Shown: positions 11,801-22,734 of the stretch, one piece after another
Numbering within the stretch: position 1 is the first letter of the stretch
How the letters are laid out: each line of letters begins with the position of its first letter
DNA from: Ceratotherium simum simum
Lineage: Eukaryota; Chordata; Mammalia; Perissodactyla; Rhinocerotidae
Length of the DNA: 64,000 nt
Assembly (NCBI RefSeq): GCF_000283155.1
Contig: NW_004454163.1
Location: 2,950,499 to 3,014,498, forward strand
Reading direction: 5' to 3'
Position numbers and translations under genes: made by a program
Notes under the pieces: model-generated
What the model was told of the DNA's origin: nothing
Seen by the model: only the letters and a program-made list of their open reading frames with translations
Database searches by the model: none

Positions 11801-12576
11801 TGTGATTAAGATCCCCCCCCTGAAAATACAGGCTTAAAAGGAAAGGAAGATGGATTCCCAGAGGAACAGGTGTGCTGCTCCCAGGAGAATGGAGGAGTGT
11901 TAAGGAGAGAACACTACTGTTGTCCCCTACAACTAATGACTGTCCTTGGGGACCAACATGTCTGTCTTTGGCCTACTTGGGACCTCAAAAAGTGACACCT
12001 TTAGAAACAATTTTTCTTGGTCTGTTAATTATGTAGCTTGTTCAAGTGATGAGCAGGGGCCCAATTAGAAGGAGAATGGGAAAGATCTCGCGATATTGGG
12101 GTTTATATGGATCCTCTAAACATCAAGCTTGGCCTGTGATTTGGGCTGATACTCATGACGCCATTTGATCAACGACATGGCCTAAGATGCTGTGGTTTCT
12201 GTCTTTTCATGTTATTCTTGGACACCAATCAACTACAGACATCCTTATATTACTAATAAAAAAAAAGTAGCCTTCATTAGTTCCTATTGCATGTTTATTC
12301 AGGATTTAATCAAAACACTGAGTTCTCATTTTAAAATCTTCCAACATTCATTTTGGTCATGGAGTCAGTTGTAAATTCCTACATAAAAATTCAGTGGAAA
12401 TGCCTTTTAATAAAGCTCAGAGGTTCTCTAACACATGCCATAAATGAAGTAGTGACAACAAAGAGCCTGGAAAGAAACAGCATGGAATTGAAAATTATTG
12501 GGATTTCCTCAAGCTAAAATTTTATAATTACATTCCTTAAGTAGCTTGATACTTTAGCTACTTTAGCTTGATACTT
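11801..12576. other. Unique sequence with a 22-bp tandem duplication
   Basis: No gene recognised. TAGCTTGATACTTTAGC occurs at 12542 and 12564, a 22-base spacing, directly beside the ERE insertion at 12590. There is a C-run at 11811-11820. Confidence 0.5.
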
Positions 12577-12589
12577 TAGCCTACTTTCT

Positions 12590-12902
12590 TCTTTTTTTTT
12601 TTTTTGGTGAGGAAGATCAGCCCTGAGCTAACATCCATGCCAATCCTCCTCTTTTTGCTGAGGAAGACTGGCCCTGAGCTAACATCTATTGCCAATCCTC
12701 CTCCTTTTTTTCTCTTTTTCTCCCCAAAGCCCCAGTAGATAGTTGTATGTCATAGTTACACATGCTTCTTAGTTGCTGTATGTGGGATGCTGCCTCAGCA
12801 TGGTCGGACAAGCAGTGTGTTGGTGCGTGCCCGGGATCCCAACCTGGGCCGCCAGTAGCGGAGCGTGTGCACCTAGTCGCTAAGCCATGGGGCCAGCCCC
12901 CC
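12590..12902 (-). mobile_element. ERE SINE (type with CATACAACTATCTACTGGGGC insert)
   Basis: Read on the minus strand: GGGGCTGGCCCCATGGC head, GGGATCCCGGGC after the B box, CCACATACAGCAACTAAG, the type-specific segment around the reverse complement of CCCCAGTAGATAGTTGTATG, then two GATGTTAGCTC modules and an A tail. A perfect 13-bp target-site duplication TAGCCTACTTTCT flanks it at 12577-12589 and 12903-12915. Confidence 0.96.
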
Positions 12903-12984
12903 TAGCCTACTTTCTGTTGAACCACTTGGAAAGCAATCATGTGTGCTTGTTTAACACCCAGTTGAGTGTTAAATACTGTTGAGT

Positions 12985-13185
12985 ATTTCTCAAATGCTGA
13001 TTCACACCTACCACGTTAGAAGCACTTGGAGAGGTTTTTAAATATACTAATGCTTGGGTCCAACCTTACCAAATTCTGAGTCAGTAGGTCTGTGTCGGGT
13101 CTTTTAACTGTTTAATTTTGTTGGTTTGTTTTTTTAATTTCCCAGGTGATTCCAATGCACTGCCATGTGGAGAAATCATGAATTT
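12985..13185. repeat. MER5-like hAT-Charlie remnant
   Basis: GTATTTCTCAAATGCTGATTC, AGAAGCACTTGGAGAGG, TTCTGAGTCAGTAGGTCTG and CCCAGGTGATTCCAATGCA follow the MER5-type order. An interior T-rich stretch (13110-13138) is an addition or expansion. Confidence 0.6.
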
Positions 13186-13319
13186 AAACCCAAATGCCTA
13201 ATCTTTCTGCAGAATCATGGGAATTTCATTAGCAATAATTTGCAGTGTATTCATGCTATATAACTCATGAAATAACTCTGTTCTTAAAAAACTCGTCCTG
13301 GGAAAAACCCAATCCTATG

Positions 13320-13435
13320 TGACAGTAGATAAGGGCTCTATTTTTCTCACAATAAAATGAGGGATTTGGATGAGATGATTCTTAAAGTTCCTTTAAGCCA
13401 TAAATTTATTTGATTTATGTAATCCTACAGAATTA
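13320..13435 (+). repeat. MIR3-like fragment
   Basis: CACAATAAAATGAGGGATTTGGATGAGATGATTC followed by TTAAAGTTCCTTTAAGCC matches the MIR3-type phrase in which TGTAAAATGAGGG is followed by GGACTAGATGAT and a CCTTCCAGC-like stretch. Confidence 0.6.
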
Positions 13436-16400
13436 CATATGAAAAAGAAATGTGAGAGAAATGTTTATTGCAATTTTCCTCAAAAGTATATGGGTCCTAT
13501 AAAATGCTGGAAAAAATGTAGAGCAAATCAAAAAGCAATAAATAAATGAGATTAGCCCACGGATTAAATCCATACTCATAGCTGAATCCATCTGAAAGAC
13601 CAGCATTAGAGTCACATAATGCTTTAACCTGTCTTGGTCAGCATTTTCATATAATTTCCATGATAATCCAGAATAAGCACGGTGACATGTCTAGAAAGTA
13701 GTTTTCAGTATGCTGAGCTTGGGAAAGAACAGTTTCCAGGGTGGGTGGGGTGAACCTATTTTCTCAGTGAGCTGTCACGCCTGTCTGATTAGGACTCTGT
13801 GACTCACCGTGTATTTGGCCTACTCTTGACTGAAACATACCTTTGCTTTTCTCCCTTTGGTCTCTCTCTCACTTATCATCATGGAAAAAGATAAAATTCA
13901 CAAACTACAGATTAAGATATTACTTCTCAAAAGAAACATCCTGTTTTGGAAGCACATCTAACTTCCCAGAACCTTATATTGGTTGGATTATCTTCAACCT
14001 AAAAATATTATCTATGATAAAAGGCTCCACATATTTGCATTGCTCTCTTATGTTCTTATTCTTAACCTGTACCGTAAGCATGTTTACTTTTTGTCCCATT
14101 GGGAAATGGTTGTAAATTAAGTATTAAATAGTGATCGCTAGAGTTTCAGGGGGCAATATTACAAATCGTTTATTAAACGTATGAGATTATTTTTGTCTTT
14201 ACTCTCTTGCATCCTTAAAGACCCACAGCCCTACCATACTTCCATTCCTCTCCTACTTCATGTTATTATAAAGATATCGACCCCACAATGGAGAAGAGAA
14301 ATTGCCATGTGTTTTATTTAGGGTAAATAGCTTCATCTAAGTAAATTCTACAAAACGTTGGTTGTCTCTACTTTTCATTTACTTTGAGTTAGAGTCAAAG
14401 TCACTTCCTCTTGAGTCATTCAACAAAAATCAGATTCCTTATTGCAAATTTGATTTTGGACCTTGGCAATAAACTGCTTTCAATATGACTATCGCACTGA
14501 AAGTGTTCTCTCCTGCCCATCGATAGTGCTGTACAGATCTAAGATTTCCTCTTGTGACATCAGAGCAGCTCTGGTATCACTAGCTCCTCCTTTCCTCTCT
14601 TGAGTTTTTATTCTTCAAGTCTAGATATCTCCCTTCTCTAAAAGAGCTCAGAAATCTGACACTGACTTTTAGATTTATACAAGCAGATAAAACCTGATTT
14701 TCTTCCAAGACTCCAGCTGACTTTTGATGTTCCTTTCGTCAATGATTGACTTCATTACAAAGCTCGCAAAGTGGTGAAAAATCCAGGGTTCCCAGGTCAG
14801 AGAACTAGGCCACCTCTCTCACCTAGCAAAAAAAAAAAATGAGTACATTCAAACCCATTTTGAGTTGTGGAGCTAGTAGCTTGGTCAAAATGGAAATGCA
14901 CATTTACTAAATGTACCTCACATTGTAAAAATCCTTTCAAAAGCAAAACTTTGAGACTATATGAAAGCTAAACTATCTGATAGATATGTGTCAAAGTTTA
15001 GAAATAAAATGCATGATTTAGGTGTGTGCTTAATATTCACGTAGAGAAACGTAGGTTATATTTCTGGCCTGCTGCCAATGCCCATTTTCTGAAGAGTGAA
15101 GTGGCAATTAAGCTGGCACAGCAGCCTCCAGGTCCCTCCCCGTGTCCTGTTAGTGATGGTTTCTGTGTACCCATCTATGTAAAATTCTCCACCCTTCCAC
15201 CCAAGCCCATAGCTCCTCCACGTTCAGACTTGCCCCATTTCTCTTCTGAGGTCACACTAAATCCAGGCGAAAGTCCTGATTGCTGGCTGAGATAATCTGG
15301 AATAATTTAATTGCATTTCGCAATTTATTAGCTGGGGGGTGGGGGTGGTTTAATTGTTATAATTGAGGGCTCCCATAATGCCTTTCCTGGAGATTGGTCT
15401 CCATATCAAAAACCCTCATGTTTACCTTGACACTATTGGATTTGTCTTGAAAGTTTAAACTCTGCAAACTTCAGGAAATCTCTTATCATGAGAGTTTGAC
15501 AGCTCTGTTTACACTAGCCTTGACCCATAGTTTAGCAGAGAAAAGTTCCTTTATTGCCTCCTGGAGGAAATAAATCTCATATAAGAATGCTTGATATTAT
15601 AAAAATGCAAAATATACACAGCAAGAGAAGCTAGCATTGAAGCTATCTCCATTTGTGACTCTTTCACTACTCGACGAAACTTCTGGGCCTTTATGCCAGG
15701 GGTTCTCCATGTGTTAGAAGTAAGTGTCCTATTAAAAGAGTACACATATATAAACTTTTTTTTAAGTTTAAAATGAAAATTAAAAAGAAAACTAGGCCTT
15801 TGTATCATTTTTATTTCAGTGAGTTTTTTGTTGTTCTCATTTTAAATTTGTGGAGTTGTTCTAACTTATGAACATCTGAGGTGCCCTCAGTCGGACAGCT
15901 ATTATGAAATATTTTGAAAACTTGAATTGGGAAAGATTGACAGCCTTGGAACAGTGGGAAATAGCAGTGGCTAGACTTCCCCCAGGTAGAAAGCAAGGCA
16001 ACGGGACCCAGGGGTCAATACTCATTCTTTTACTAACATCAGAGGGAAAGCATTTCAGAATCTAAGAATGGGGTTTAGAAAAGCATGGCATAATTTAACC
16101 TAAAAATGGATAGCAAATTCACCCAGCCTTGTTACCTTATTCGTGGCAAAAGTAGGCATTAAACTATGTAAGTTTACTTCACTTAAAAATGAAATTAGAA
16201 TACCGTTACTCATAATCTCCAACTTTGCCCTTTCCAGAAGAATCTGAATTTTGCAGACGCCACAGGAGAGAGGGGAGGAATTTGCATCTGTGCTCATCTG
16301 CCTTGAGTTATGTGTTCAACCATAAAATAAGAGTTCTTTGAGTGGATCTAACAAAACTGTAAAAAGATTGTATAAAAATTCAATTGAGTGGAATGGAAAA

Positions 16401-16535
16401 ATAGTGTCTTATCTTTTACCTTTAAATTTCCTAATAAACATTGCAAGGGGTTCTCATAAGTGTGAAAACTCTAATTATATTAAATTATTAATAATGGATA
16501 AATAAAATATATGCCCAAGCATTATATTAAAACTG
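13436..16535. other. 3.1-kb repeat-poor stretch, candidate regulatory DNA
   Basis: I find no transposable element in this span. Around 15290-15360 there are several homeodomain-like TAATT cores (TTTAATTGCATTTCGCAATTTATTAG, then TTTAATTGTTATAATTGAG) next to a G-run. Open frames (maximum 90 codons) have no recognisable domains. Lack of repeats is compatible with constraint but does not prove it. Confidence 0.4.
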
Positions 16536-16544
16536 TCTCATTTT

Positions 16545-16750
16545 GAGGTGCATTTACAATGTGCTTAATACAGGGTTTAACAATTTCCATACGTTATGAG
16601 GCTTAATCCTCAGAAGAACCCAATGAGTTAATTAATACCTATTTAATAGTGAGGAACCTGAAATGCAGGGAGAGGTTAAGTAACTGGTTCAGTCGCACAG
16701 TTAGTAAAAGATGGAGCCAGAATTCAGACTGAGACATTTTGCTCCCAGAA
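16545..16750 (-). repeat. MIR SINE
   Basis: GGCTTAATCCTCAGAAGAACCCAATGAG, GGGAGAGGTTAAGTAACTGG, CGCACAGTTAGTAAAAGATGG and GCCAGAATTCAGACTG are the reverse complement of most of MIR. Confidence 0.85.
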
Positions 16751-16894
16751 GTACGCCATTCCGATAAATGTTCCTGATGGTCGGCTTTTCTTGGGGACAC
16801 ACCTGTACTTATTTGAATAAGCAGACACAGTCTGTCGTGTGGAATAATAAGCCGTGGTTCAGGAACCTGGGCTCAGTTAACACGACGGCAATTG

Positions 16895-17085
16895 CTGTAT
16901 CCTTGGTATATCAGAAAGAGCATGAGGCCTTAGAGCAACCTGACTGTCACAGACGCACTCTGTAATCCTGAGCAAGCCGCTTGACTGTTCTGCGTTTTGG
17001 TGTTCCTTTCTGTAAAATGAAATATAAGTGTGGCACCCTGTACAGGGTTGTCAAGAGCATAAAATGAATACGAATGCACCTCCAA
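16895..17085 (+). repeat. MIR SINE
   Basis: AGAGCATGAGGCCTTAGAG, TAATCCTGAGCAAGCCGCTTGACTG, CTGTAAAATGAAATATAAG and CAGGGTTGTCAAGAGCATAAAATG follow MIR 5' to 3'. It is in inverted orientation to the MIR 145 bases to its left. Confidence 0.75.
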
Positions 17086-17604
17086 CATAGTCATTCTATC
17101 AGTCCATGCTTGTCCCCACTTCCTTATGTTCTAAAGGCCTCAGATTGCTGATTTGTGATACAGAAATAGACTAAGTCCCTGCTCAACTCACATGGGCCTC
17201 AGACATTGTAAGGATGTAATATTTCAGATACATTGACCTAAAAATATACTTTTCTGAAGTGAAATTAGCTACAAATGAGAAAAATTATGGATATTTTTGG
17301 GGAAAAGCATATTGTTTTTAAAACAGAAGTTCCCAATCAATCTCTTTAATCCTAGAGTGTTACTGTTATAACTTTTAAACAGGAGCCATCTACTGTCATG
17401 TTTAATATTGCTTGTATTTCATAAATTGGTGCAAATACTCATAACTTGCAGAAATAATTATTATCATTCAAAACCAAGAAATGTAAAGCTAATAATATGC
17501 ATGTCTGTAGTATTATGACTGAATACAATTTGCTGGAAAGTTCTACTCATAAACTCCATTTTCTTCCTGAGAAGCTGGCTTCACAAACTGTAGAAGTATA
17601 CATT
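17086..17604. other. Unique AT-rich sequence
   Basis: No repeat, exon or RNA gene recognised. Confidence 0.5.
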
Positions 17605-18110
17605 TATGCCTCCATTTACTCATTCAACAAATATGTACGGAGAGCCTGCTCTGCTGTGCGCCAGGCACTGAGTTAGGCCCTGGGGATACAGTGGTGAACT
17701 GGAGAGCTGTGAGCCCTGCTCTCAAGAGCAGGGGTCTCATGGGGGTGGTCGGATAAGTAAATAACACTACAGTGTGTGTAAAGGGGCCATGGCAGGGAAA
17801 GGGGAGTGGGCATTGAGATCACACACCAGGGACTCCAACCTAGACCTCATGGAGGGGAGTCAGGAAGGCTAGTTGGTGGGAATGACCTTCAAGCTACTCT
17901 CTGAAGGATACGAATTACCAAGTAAAGGGGAAGAGTGGAGGAAACAGCATGTATGAAGGTCTACAGGAGAGACATTGAAGGACATATAAGAAACTGGGAG
18001 AAGTTTGATGTGGCATAACATAGAGTTTGAGGTGGAAAGTAGCAAGAGATCAGGATAAAGAGCTAAAGAAAAGCCAGCTTTTACAGGGTTTTCCCAGCAA
18101 TACTTAAAAA
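17605..18110 (-). repeat. LINE-2 (L2) 3' portion
   Basis: CTCATTCAACAAATATGTACGG, GCGCCAGGCACTGAGTTAGGCCCTGGGGATACAGTGGTGAAC is the reverse complement of the L2 3' end. The following bases (GGAAGAGTGGAGGAAACAGCATGTATGAAGGTC) match the adjoining upstream L2 sequence. L2 is an extinct CR1-clade LINE. No open frame remains. Confidence 0.7.
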
Positions 18111-18720
18111 TGAGGGCTTTCTTCTAAGGGCAATGGACTCCAGGCAGTACAGCAACATAACTGGGGTGGGGGAGACATTTAGAAACCAATGGTGTCCTTT
18201 GATGTCAAATTTCTTAGACTAGATTATGCTTCCATGTGTGCAGAGGCTTCACAAGACTGCCTGGCTTCCTTCTATGTTGGATCTCTTTGTTAGAATACAT
18301 GATTACGGTCAATGCAGCCATTTCACAGGTAAAAACGAAAAGCATCTTGGTAGGCAACCATCTGCTTTGCAAAGTAATTATTGACTGCAGCGAAGGAGGC
18401 CGCATCACCTTCAACCCACCCATACTTCTCCCACTGTCGCACATCTTTGGCCACGTCTATTTTTCATCTGTCTCCCGAGGCGCCCTCCTCTTTGCAAGTG
18501 AAGCAGTGGAATTGTTCTGGATGTTCAGTGCTACAGGTTTGAGAGGACGTATAAAAAGTTTCTCAAGCCAAAATGACCACCCCCAACCCAGCATCAATAA
18601 CCCATTTCGTAGAAGTAGAATATGTGGTGCTTTTTGCTGCACAGTGAAATAAAGCACTGAACAAATAAATGCTGAATGGAGGCCTTGATTCCTACTTCAT
18701 TATGTCTTCACGTATAGAAA
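18111..18720. other. Unexplained GC-richer segment with a 138-codon open frame
   Basis: The plus-strand frame from 18236 to 18652 (138 codons) is among the longest here not explained by a known repeat. An antisense frame of 66 codons overlaps its 3' half and a 76-codon one its 5' half. The peptide shows no motif I recognise, and the start has no strong Kozak context that I would rely on. AATAAA occurs at the stop (near 18648) and again near 18664. It may be chance, an exon of a non-coding transcript, or a conserved non-coding element. Confidence 0.3.
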
Positions 18721-18724
18721 GGAC

Positions 18725-18920
18725 ATAGGGCTTGGAAGTCAAAAGACTTGAACCTTAATACAAGCTTTACTACCTATCAGTTTTATGATTCCAGCAAATA
18801 GCTTAACAAGTGTAGCTACGTTCCCTCCCCCCCGTGAAACTGGAATGACACTCCTGCCTTGATGGCTTTGAAAAGATATGTGAGACAACTATAAGAAAAA
18901 GCACCTAACATAAAACTTAA
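18725..18920 (+). repeat. MIR SINE
   Basis: AGGGCTTGGAAGTCAAAAGACTTGAACC, TTTACTACCTATCAG, CAAATAGCTTAAC and AAGCACCTAACATAAAAC follow the MIR order from its head to its 3' half. Confidence 0.7.
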
Positions 18921-19145
18921 TAAGTAATAACAGCTGCCATTTGTTAAGTATGTACTTTGTCTGGCTATATTATATATTTTGTTTAATCCCCATAACACCG
19001 CTTTGTGGGTATTACTTTTCACTCTCTACAGCTGAAGAAAATAAGGCCTAAAGAGGTTAAGTAACTTGCCTAAAGCTTCACGTCTAAGTGGCAGAGCTGG
19101 GAGTAGAACCTTGTTCTAGATTATACTAAAGCCATGCTCTTCACT
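18921..19145 (-). repeat. MIR SINE, tail-to-tail with the previous MIR
   Basis: TTAAGTATGTACTTTGTCTGGC, AATCCCCATAACACCGCTTTGTGGG, CTGAAGAAAATAAGGCC, AGAGGTTAAGTAACTTGCC and AAGTGGCAGAGCTGGGAGTAGAACC are the reverse complement of MIR. It meets the plus-strand MIR at about 18920, forming an inverted pair. Confidence 0.85.
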
Positions 19146-20185
19146 CCAATGGTCCTCTCTCCTCTTCCTTCCTATTTCTTTCATATAAAACACATAGTGC
19201 TATAGGTTATAATTTAAAATACTGAATAAAAATATATTTTTAATCACAAAAACCTAAATACATACTTATGTATCATGCACATAATTTCACAAGCAACACA
19301 TTTTTGCATTATAATTAATTCAAGTAATAATTCTGTCCCACCCTGATATCATGTTTGTCCCATTCCTGATACCATCTTCCATGTTCCAGAGATGTGCAAT
19401 CCCACTTGTGCTTGCTCAAGCGAAACAGACCCAACAGCTCAGTGACTCTCACTCCCAGAGTGACATGAAGCCTTCCAGCTGCCTCAGGTGGGTAATGGAG
19501 TGACTAAAGCCAACATAGAAAGGAAGCAGTGCCCTTTTAATAGAGCCACAATATAAAGGAAGGCATTCAAGCCAGTTCCAGCAACTGTAAATGATTTATT
19601 GGGAGAGCCCCACCCCACTAAGCCCAGCAATTTCCCATTTGTCCCTTCCCAATCCTGCCCCTCCCATGTCTCCACCCTCCTTCTGCCTGCCTTTCCCAGG
19701 CACCTCCCTCTTTTTATGGTGATTGCACCTCTCAGCTAACAGCTCACACACCACACCCTGTCTACTGTACAGCTCTGGCTCCAGCAGATCCTCTCTGCCC
19801 CAACCTTGAATCCCTCAGCTTCTACCTTAATAAACCTCTCATATATGTGCTCTCCCTGACTCCTCCACAGACCACTCCCACCTAGATGCCTCAGCCCGTC
19901 TTCCTGCATTTCCCATTTCATTTAATGGATCCTTTCCAAATTGCTTCAAACCACAAGGAAACCAGATTAACTGAGTAAACCACCCGGAAGACTCTTCCCA
20001 AAGACAGATCATCTTACATGAATGGACTGCTAGGCTCTTAACGAGTCAAGCCAGCTCTCCGGGTCATGAGGCAACGCCTCATGTAAATGCTGCATGATGT
20101 CCATTTTGGTGTAGATATACAATTGCTAACTACTGATTAACAATTAAGATGGTGCTTATTTCCTTACAGTAATCATAATAATGAC
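19146..20185. other. Unique sequence with a short imperfect tandem repeat
   Basis: No gene recognised. At about 19334-19380 the phrase TGTCCCACCCTGATATCAT is followed by TGTCCCATTCCTGATACCAT, an imperfect duplication of about 24 bases. The 19600-19900 part is CT-rich. Confidence 0.45.
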
Positions 20186-20350
20186 AATAATAACAATAAC
20201 TCCCATATATTGGTCCAGAACTCACTGTGTGGCAGGTGCCTTTCATGCAGTTGCTCATTCAATCCTCATAACCTTCCTGGTTAGGTAGGTATTTTTACCC
20301 AGTATATAGATGTGTAAACTAAAGCAGAAGAAATTTGTTTGTTATCAAAT
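20186..20350 (-). repeat. MIR SINE fragment
   Basis: CTCACTGTGTGGCAGGTGCC, TTCAATCCTCATAACCTTCCTGG and TAGGTAGGTATTTTTACCC are the reverse complement of the MIR 3' half. Confidence 0.75.
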
Positions 20351-20399
20351 AGAATTAAGTACTAGAAACACATTAAAATACAACCTCTCTAAATGTAAA

Positions 20400-21130
20400 G
20401 TCTGCCCGTGCTTCCCGATGCCTCCATCTGCTTGTCCCTCCATGTGTCACTGGCATGTCCATCCTCTTCATCACAAAGACTGAAGACCTCATAGTCATTG
20501 GTGGTTCTTCCTTATTCATCACTCTCATTAGACAATTCCTTGCCAGAATCCTGTAGGTTTTATTTATTTAACACTTTTTCAGTCTGTCTTTTTTTCTCCC
20601 TTCCCATTGCAACCACCCTAGTTCAGCCTTCTTACCTTTCTCCTAAACTATCACAATGCCCTTCTGATTGGTCATGCTGTCTCTCGCTCTCTACAAATCC
20701 AGTCTTTACACTACTGCATATCCCTCCTACTTAAAAAAAACGATTATCTTTCTACTGCCACTTGAGTAAGGGAAAATTCTCACCCTAGCATTAAAAAAAC
20801 CCTTATAAGGGGCCAGCTCAGTGGCGCAAGCAGTTAAGTGCGTGCGCTGTGCTGCGGCGGCCCGGGGTTTGCCGGTTCGGATCCCAGGCGCACACCGACG
20901 CACTGCTTGGCAAGCCATGCTGTGGCGGCTTCCCATATAAAGTGGAGGAAGATGGGCACGGATGTTAGCCCAGGGCCAGTCTTCCTCAGCACAAAAAGAG
21001 GAGGATTGGCAGATGTTAGCACAGGGCTGATCTTCCTCACAAAAAAAAAAACCCTTTATAAAATGAGATCCAGTCTATGTGTTGTCATATTTATCTTAAG
21101 TGGTCATAGAATATCACAGGGAAGGTTTGG
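20400..21130 (+). repeat. L2-like LINE remnant interrupted by an ERE
   Basis: TTCCTTGCCAGAATCCTGTAGG, TTGCAACCACCCTAGTTCAGCC, TTACCTTTCTCCTAAACTATCACAATGCCCTTCTGATTGG and TACTACTGCATATCCCTCC match the part of L2 that lies before its 3' end. The ERE at 20809-21050 sits inside it. Family name is from memory. Confidence 0.5.
20809..21050 (+). mobile_element. ERE SINE (long type), well preserved
   Basis: The copy starts GGGGCCAGCTCAGTGGCGC and has an A-box-like stretch, a B box GGTTCGGATCC (20874-20884), the CCCATATAAAGTGGAGG segment, two GATGTTAGC...GGGC modules and an A tail. The flanks AAAAAACCCTTATAA (to 20808) and AAAAAACCCTTTATAA (to about 21062) are its target-site duplication. It is one of the best-preserved EREs in the window, so it is probably young. 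Confidence 0.96.
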
Positions 21131-22734
21131 GAACAGACACGAACCACATAAACAGATTTAGGATAGGGACTAAAATATCTAGAAGGACCCTGATTCCAGA
21201 AGAGACACTTGGTTTATGAGAAACCAAGGCAAAGCTTCGTGCAGAGAGGTGAGAAGTAGCGAGGGCCAAAAATACTGTAGTGGCAGGAAGAACTTTCAGA
21301 AGGAATGGATTCATTCAGGAGATATTGCAGATACAGGACTGACGCCACTTAATGGCAAATAGAATGGTGTTGAATGAAGTAGGGAAAAGAATGAGTCAAA
21401 GATGGTGTGGCCTTGAGTGTAAGTGAATTAGAAGGCACTTGTAACACAAAGAGGAAAAAGTAAAGAGAACACTTGATCTAGAAAGACAAGAATTCTGCTT
21501 TGGACATACAGCTGTAACCCAATTTATCCTTAATCTTGAGATGATGAACTTTTAGTGCTACTGACGTGACCTGGTACACCTACCAAAATGAATTAAACAA
21601 ATACAAATTTTTGCCTTAACCATCAAAGCATTGTCTCATTTCTAAAAATTGCCTGTTGATTCTAAAGACTAAATCCTAGATTCTGTATTAAAGAGAGAAC
21701 TATGTTATGCTTCAGTCAGTCAGAAACTCATTGGTATAGCTAGAATCCCTTTTTGTAGTTAATTACTATGATTTCCTTTGGCTTTAAATCATAGCTAGAG
21801 GGTTTTCCCCCCAAAGCTTATTGGTAACATTAATATGTTATGAAATGGGACAGAAAGAGAATCCCACTTCAGGCTCCTGTCATTAACCTCCTCCACATGT
21901 TAAAATGAACACTTGCGTTAATACATCTAGATTGATGAACTTAGGTTAGTGACTCAAACTATCTCAAATTGATCACTGACAGTAGGGCAACTCTATGAGT
22001 AACGAATCCTAAAATGAACATTTGTTGAAAAATAACTCCTACAGTGCTTAAAATCTCCATCATTTTATTCATTCTTTTTGTATGTATGTACAATTATTCA
22101 AATAACTGAGCAAGAATTTCAAAGCCTTTTTAGAAATGTGAATAAAGCTGATTACAATTATAAATTACCATCATTATTCCTTTGGAGAGCAAGGCAATAC
22201 AAAATGAATAGCTAAGCCATATAATTTATGCAAATCATTTAGCAGGGGATGGTCACTTGGAACATACTTAGGTAAAGGCAACATGTCTCCAACATACCTC
22301 ATAGTTCTCTAGCACACACACAAGCATTCTTTAGTGAGTGAACAATCTGATGTCTCATAAGATGATGAGGAGAGAATGACAATGGATATTTGTGAGGAAG
22401 AAGAAAAAGATTAATCAGAGTGTGAAGTAGTTAAGACACAAACAATTATTTTTTAAATTAGTACATGTTATAATGTGCATTATATTGAATCTGGCTGAGT
22501 CACAGAACAAGAGAGAGGCTCATTCAAGTTCTAAGTCAGTGTTCTCTGTAAGGGAGAACTGTTTGAGAAAGCACTCTCTTGGGATTTCACCTTGAAATCA
22601 TTCAGATATTTAGAGGAATAAGAACAGATTTGAATTATATTTATAGTATGTTTGCTAAACATCATCACCAGCCCTAAAAACTACTCCTATTCCAAATTCT
22701 GCGGACAGAAACACAAACAATTCACCTCTTTTTT
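21131..22734. other. Unique AT-rich sequence
   Basis: About 1.6 kb with no recognised repeat or gene. Open frames are short. Confidence 0.5.

Noticed and set aside
20838..21161. 107-codon plus-strand frame, and similar frames at 791-1063, 47641-47964 and 25792-26067
   Set aside because: All are translations of ERE copies on one strand or the other, with recurring peptide phrases such as SSGLIFLTK that come from the SINE tail.
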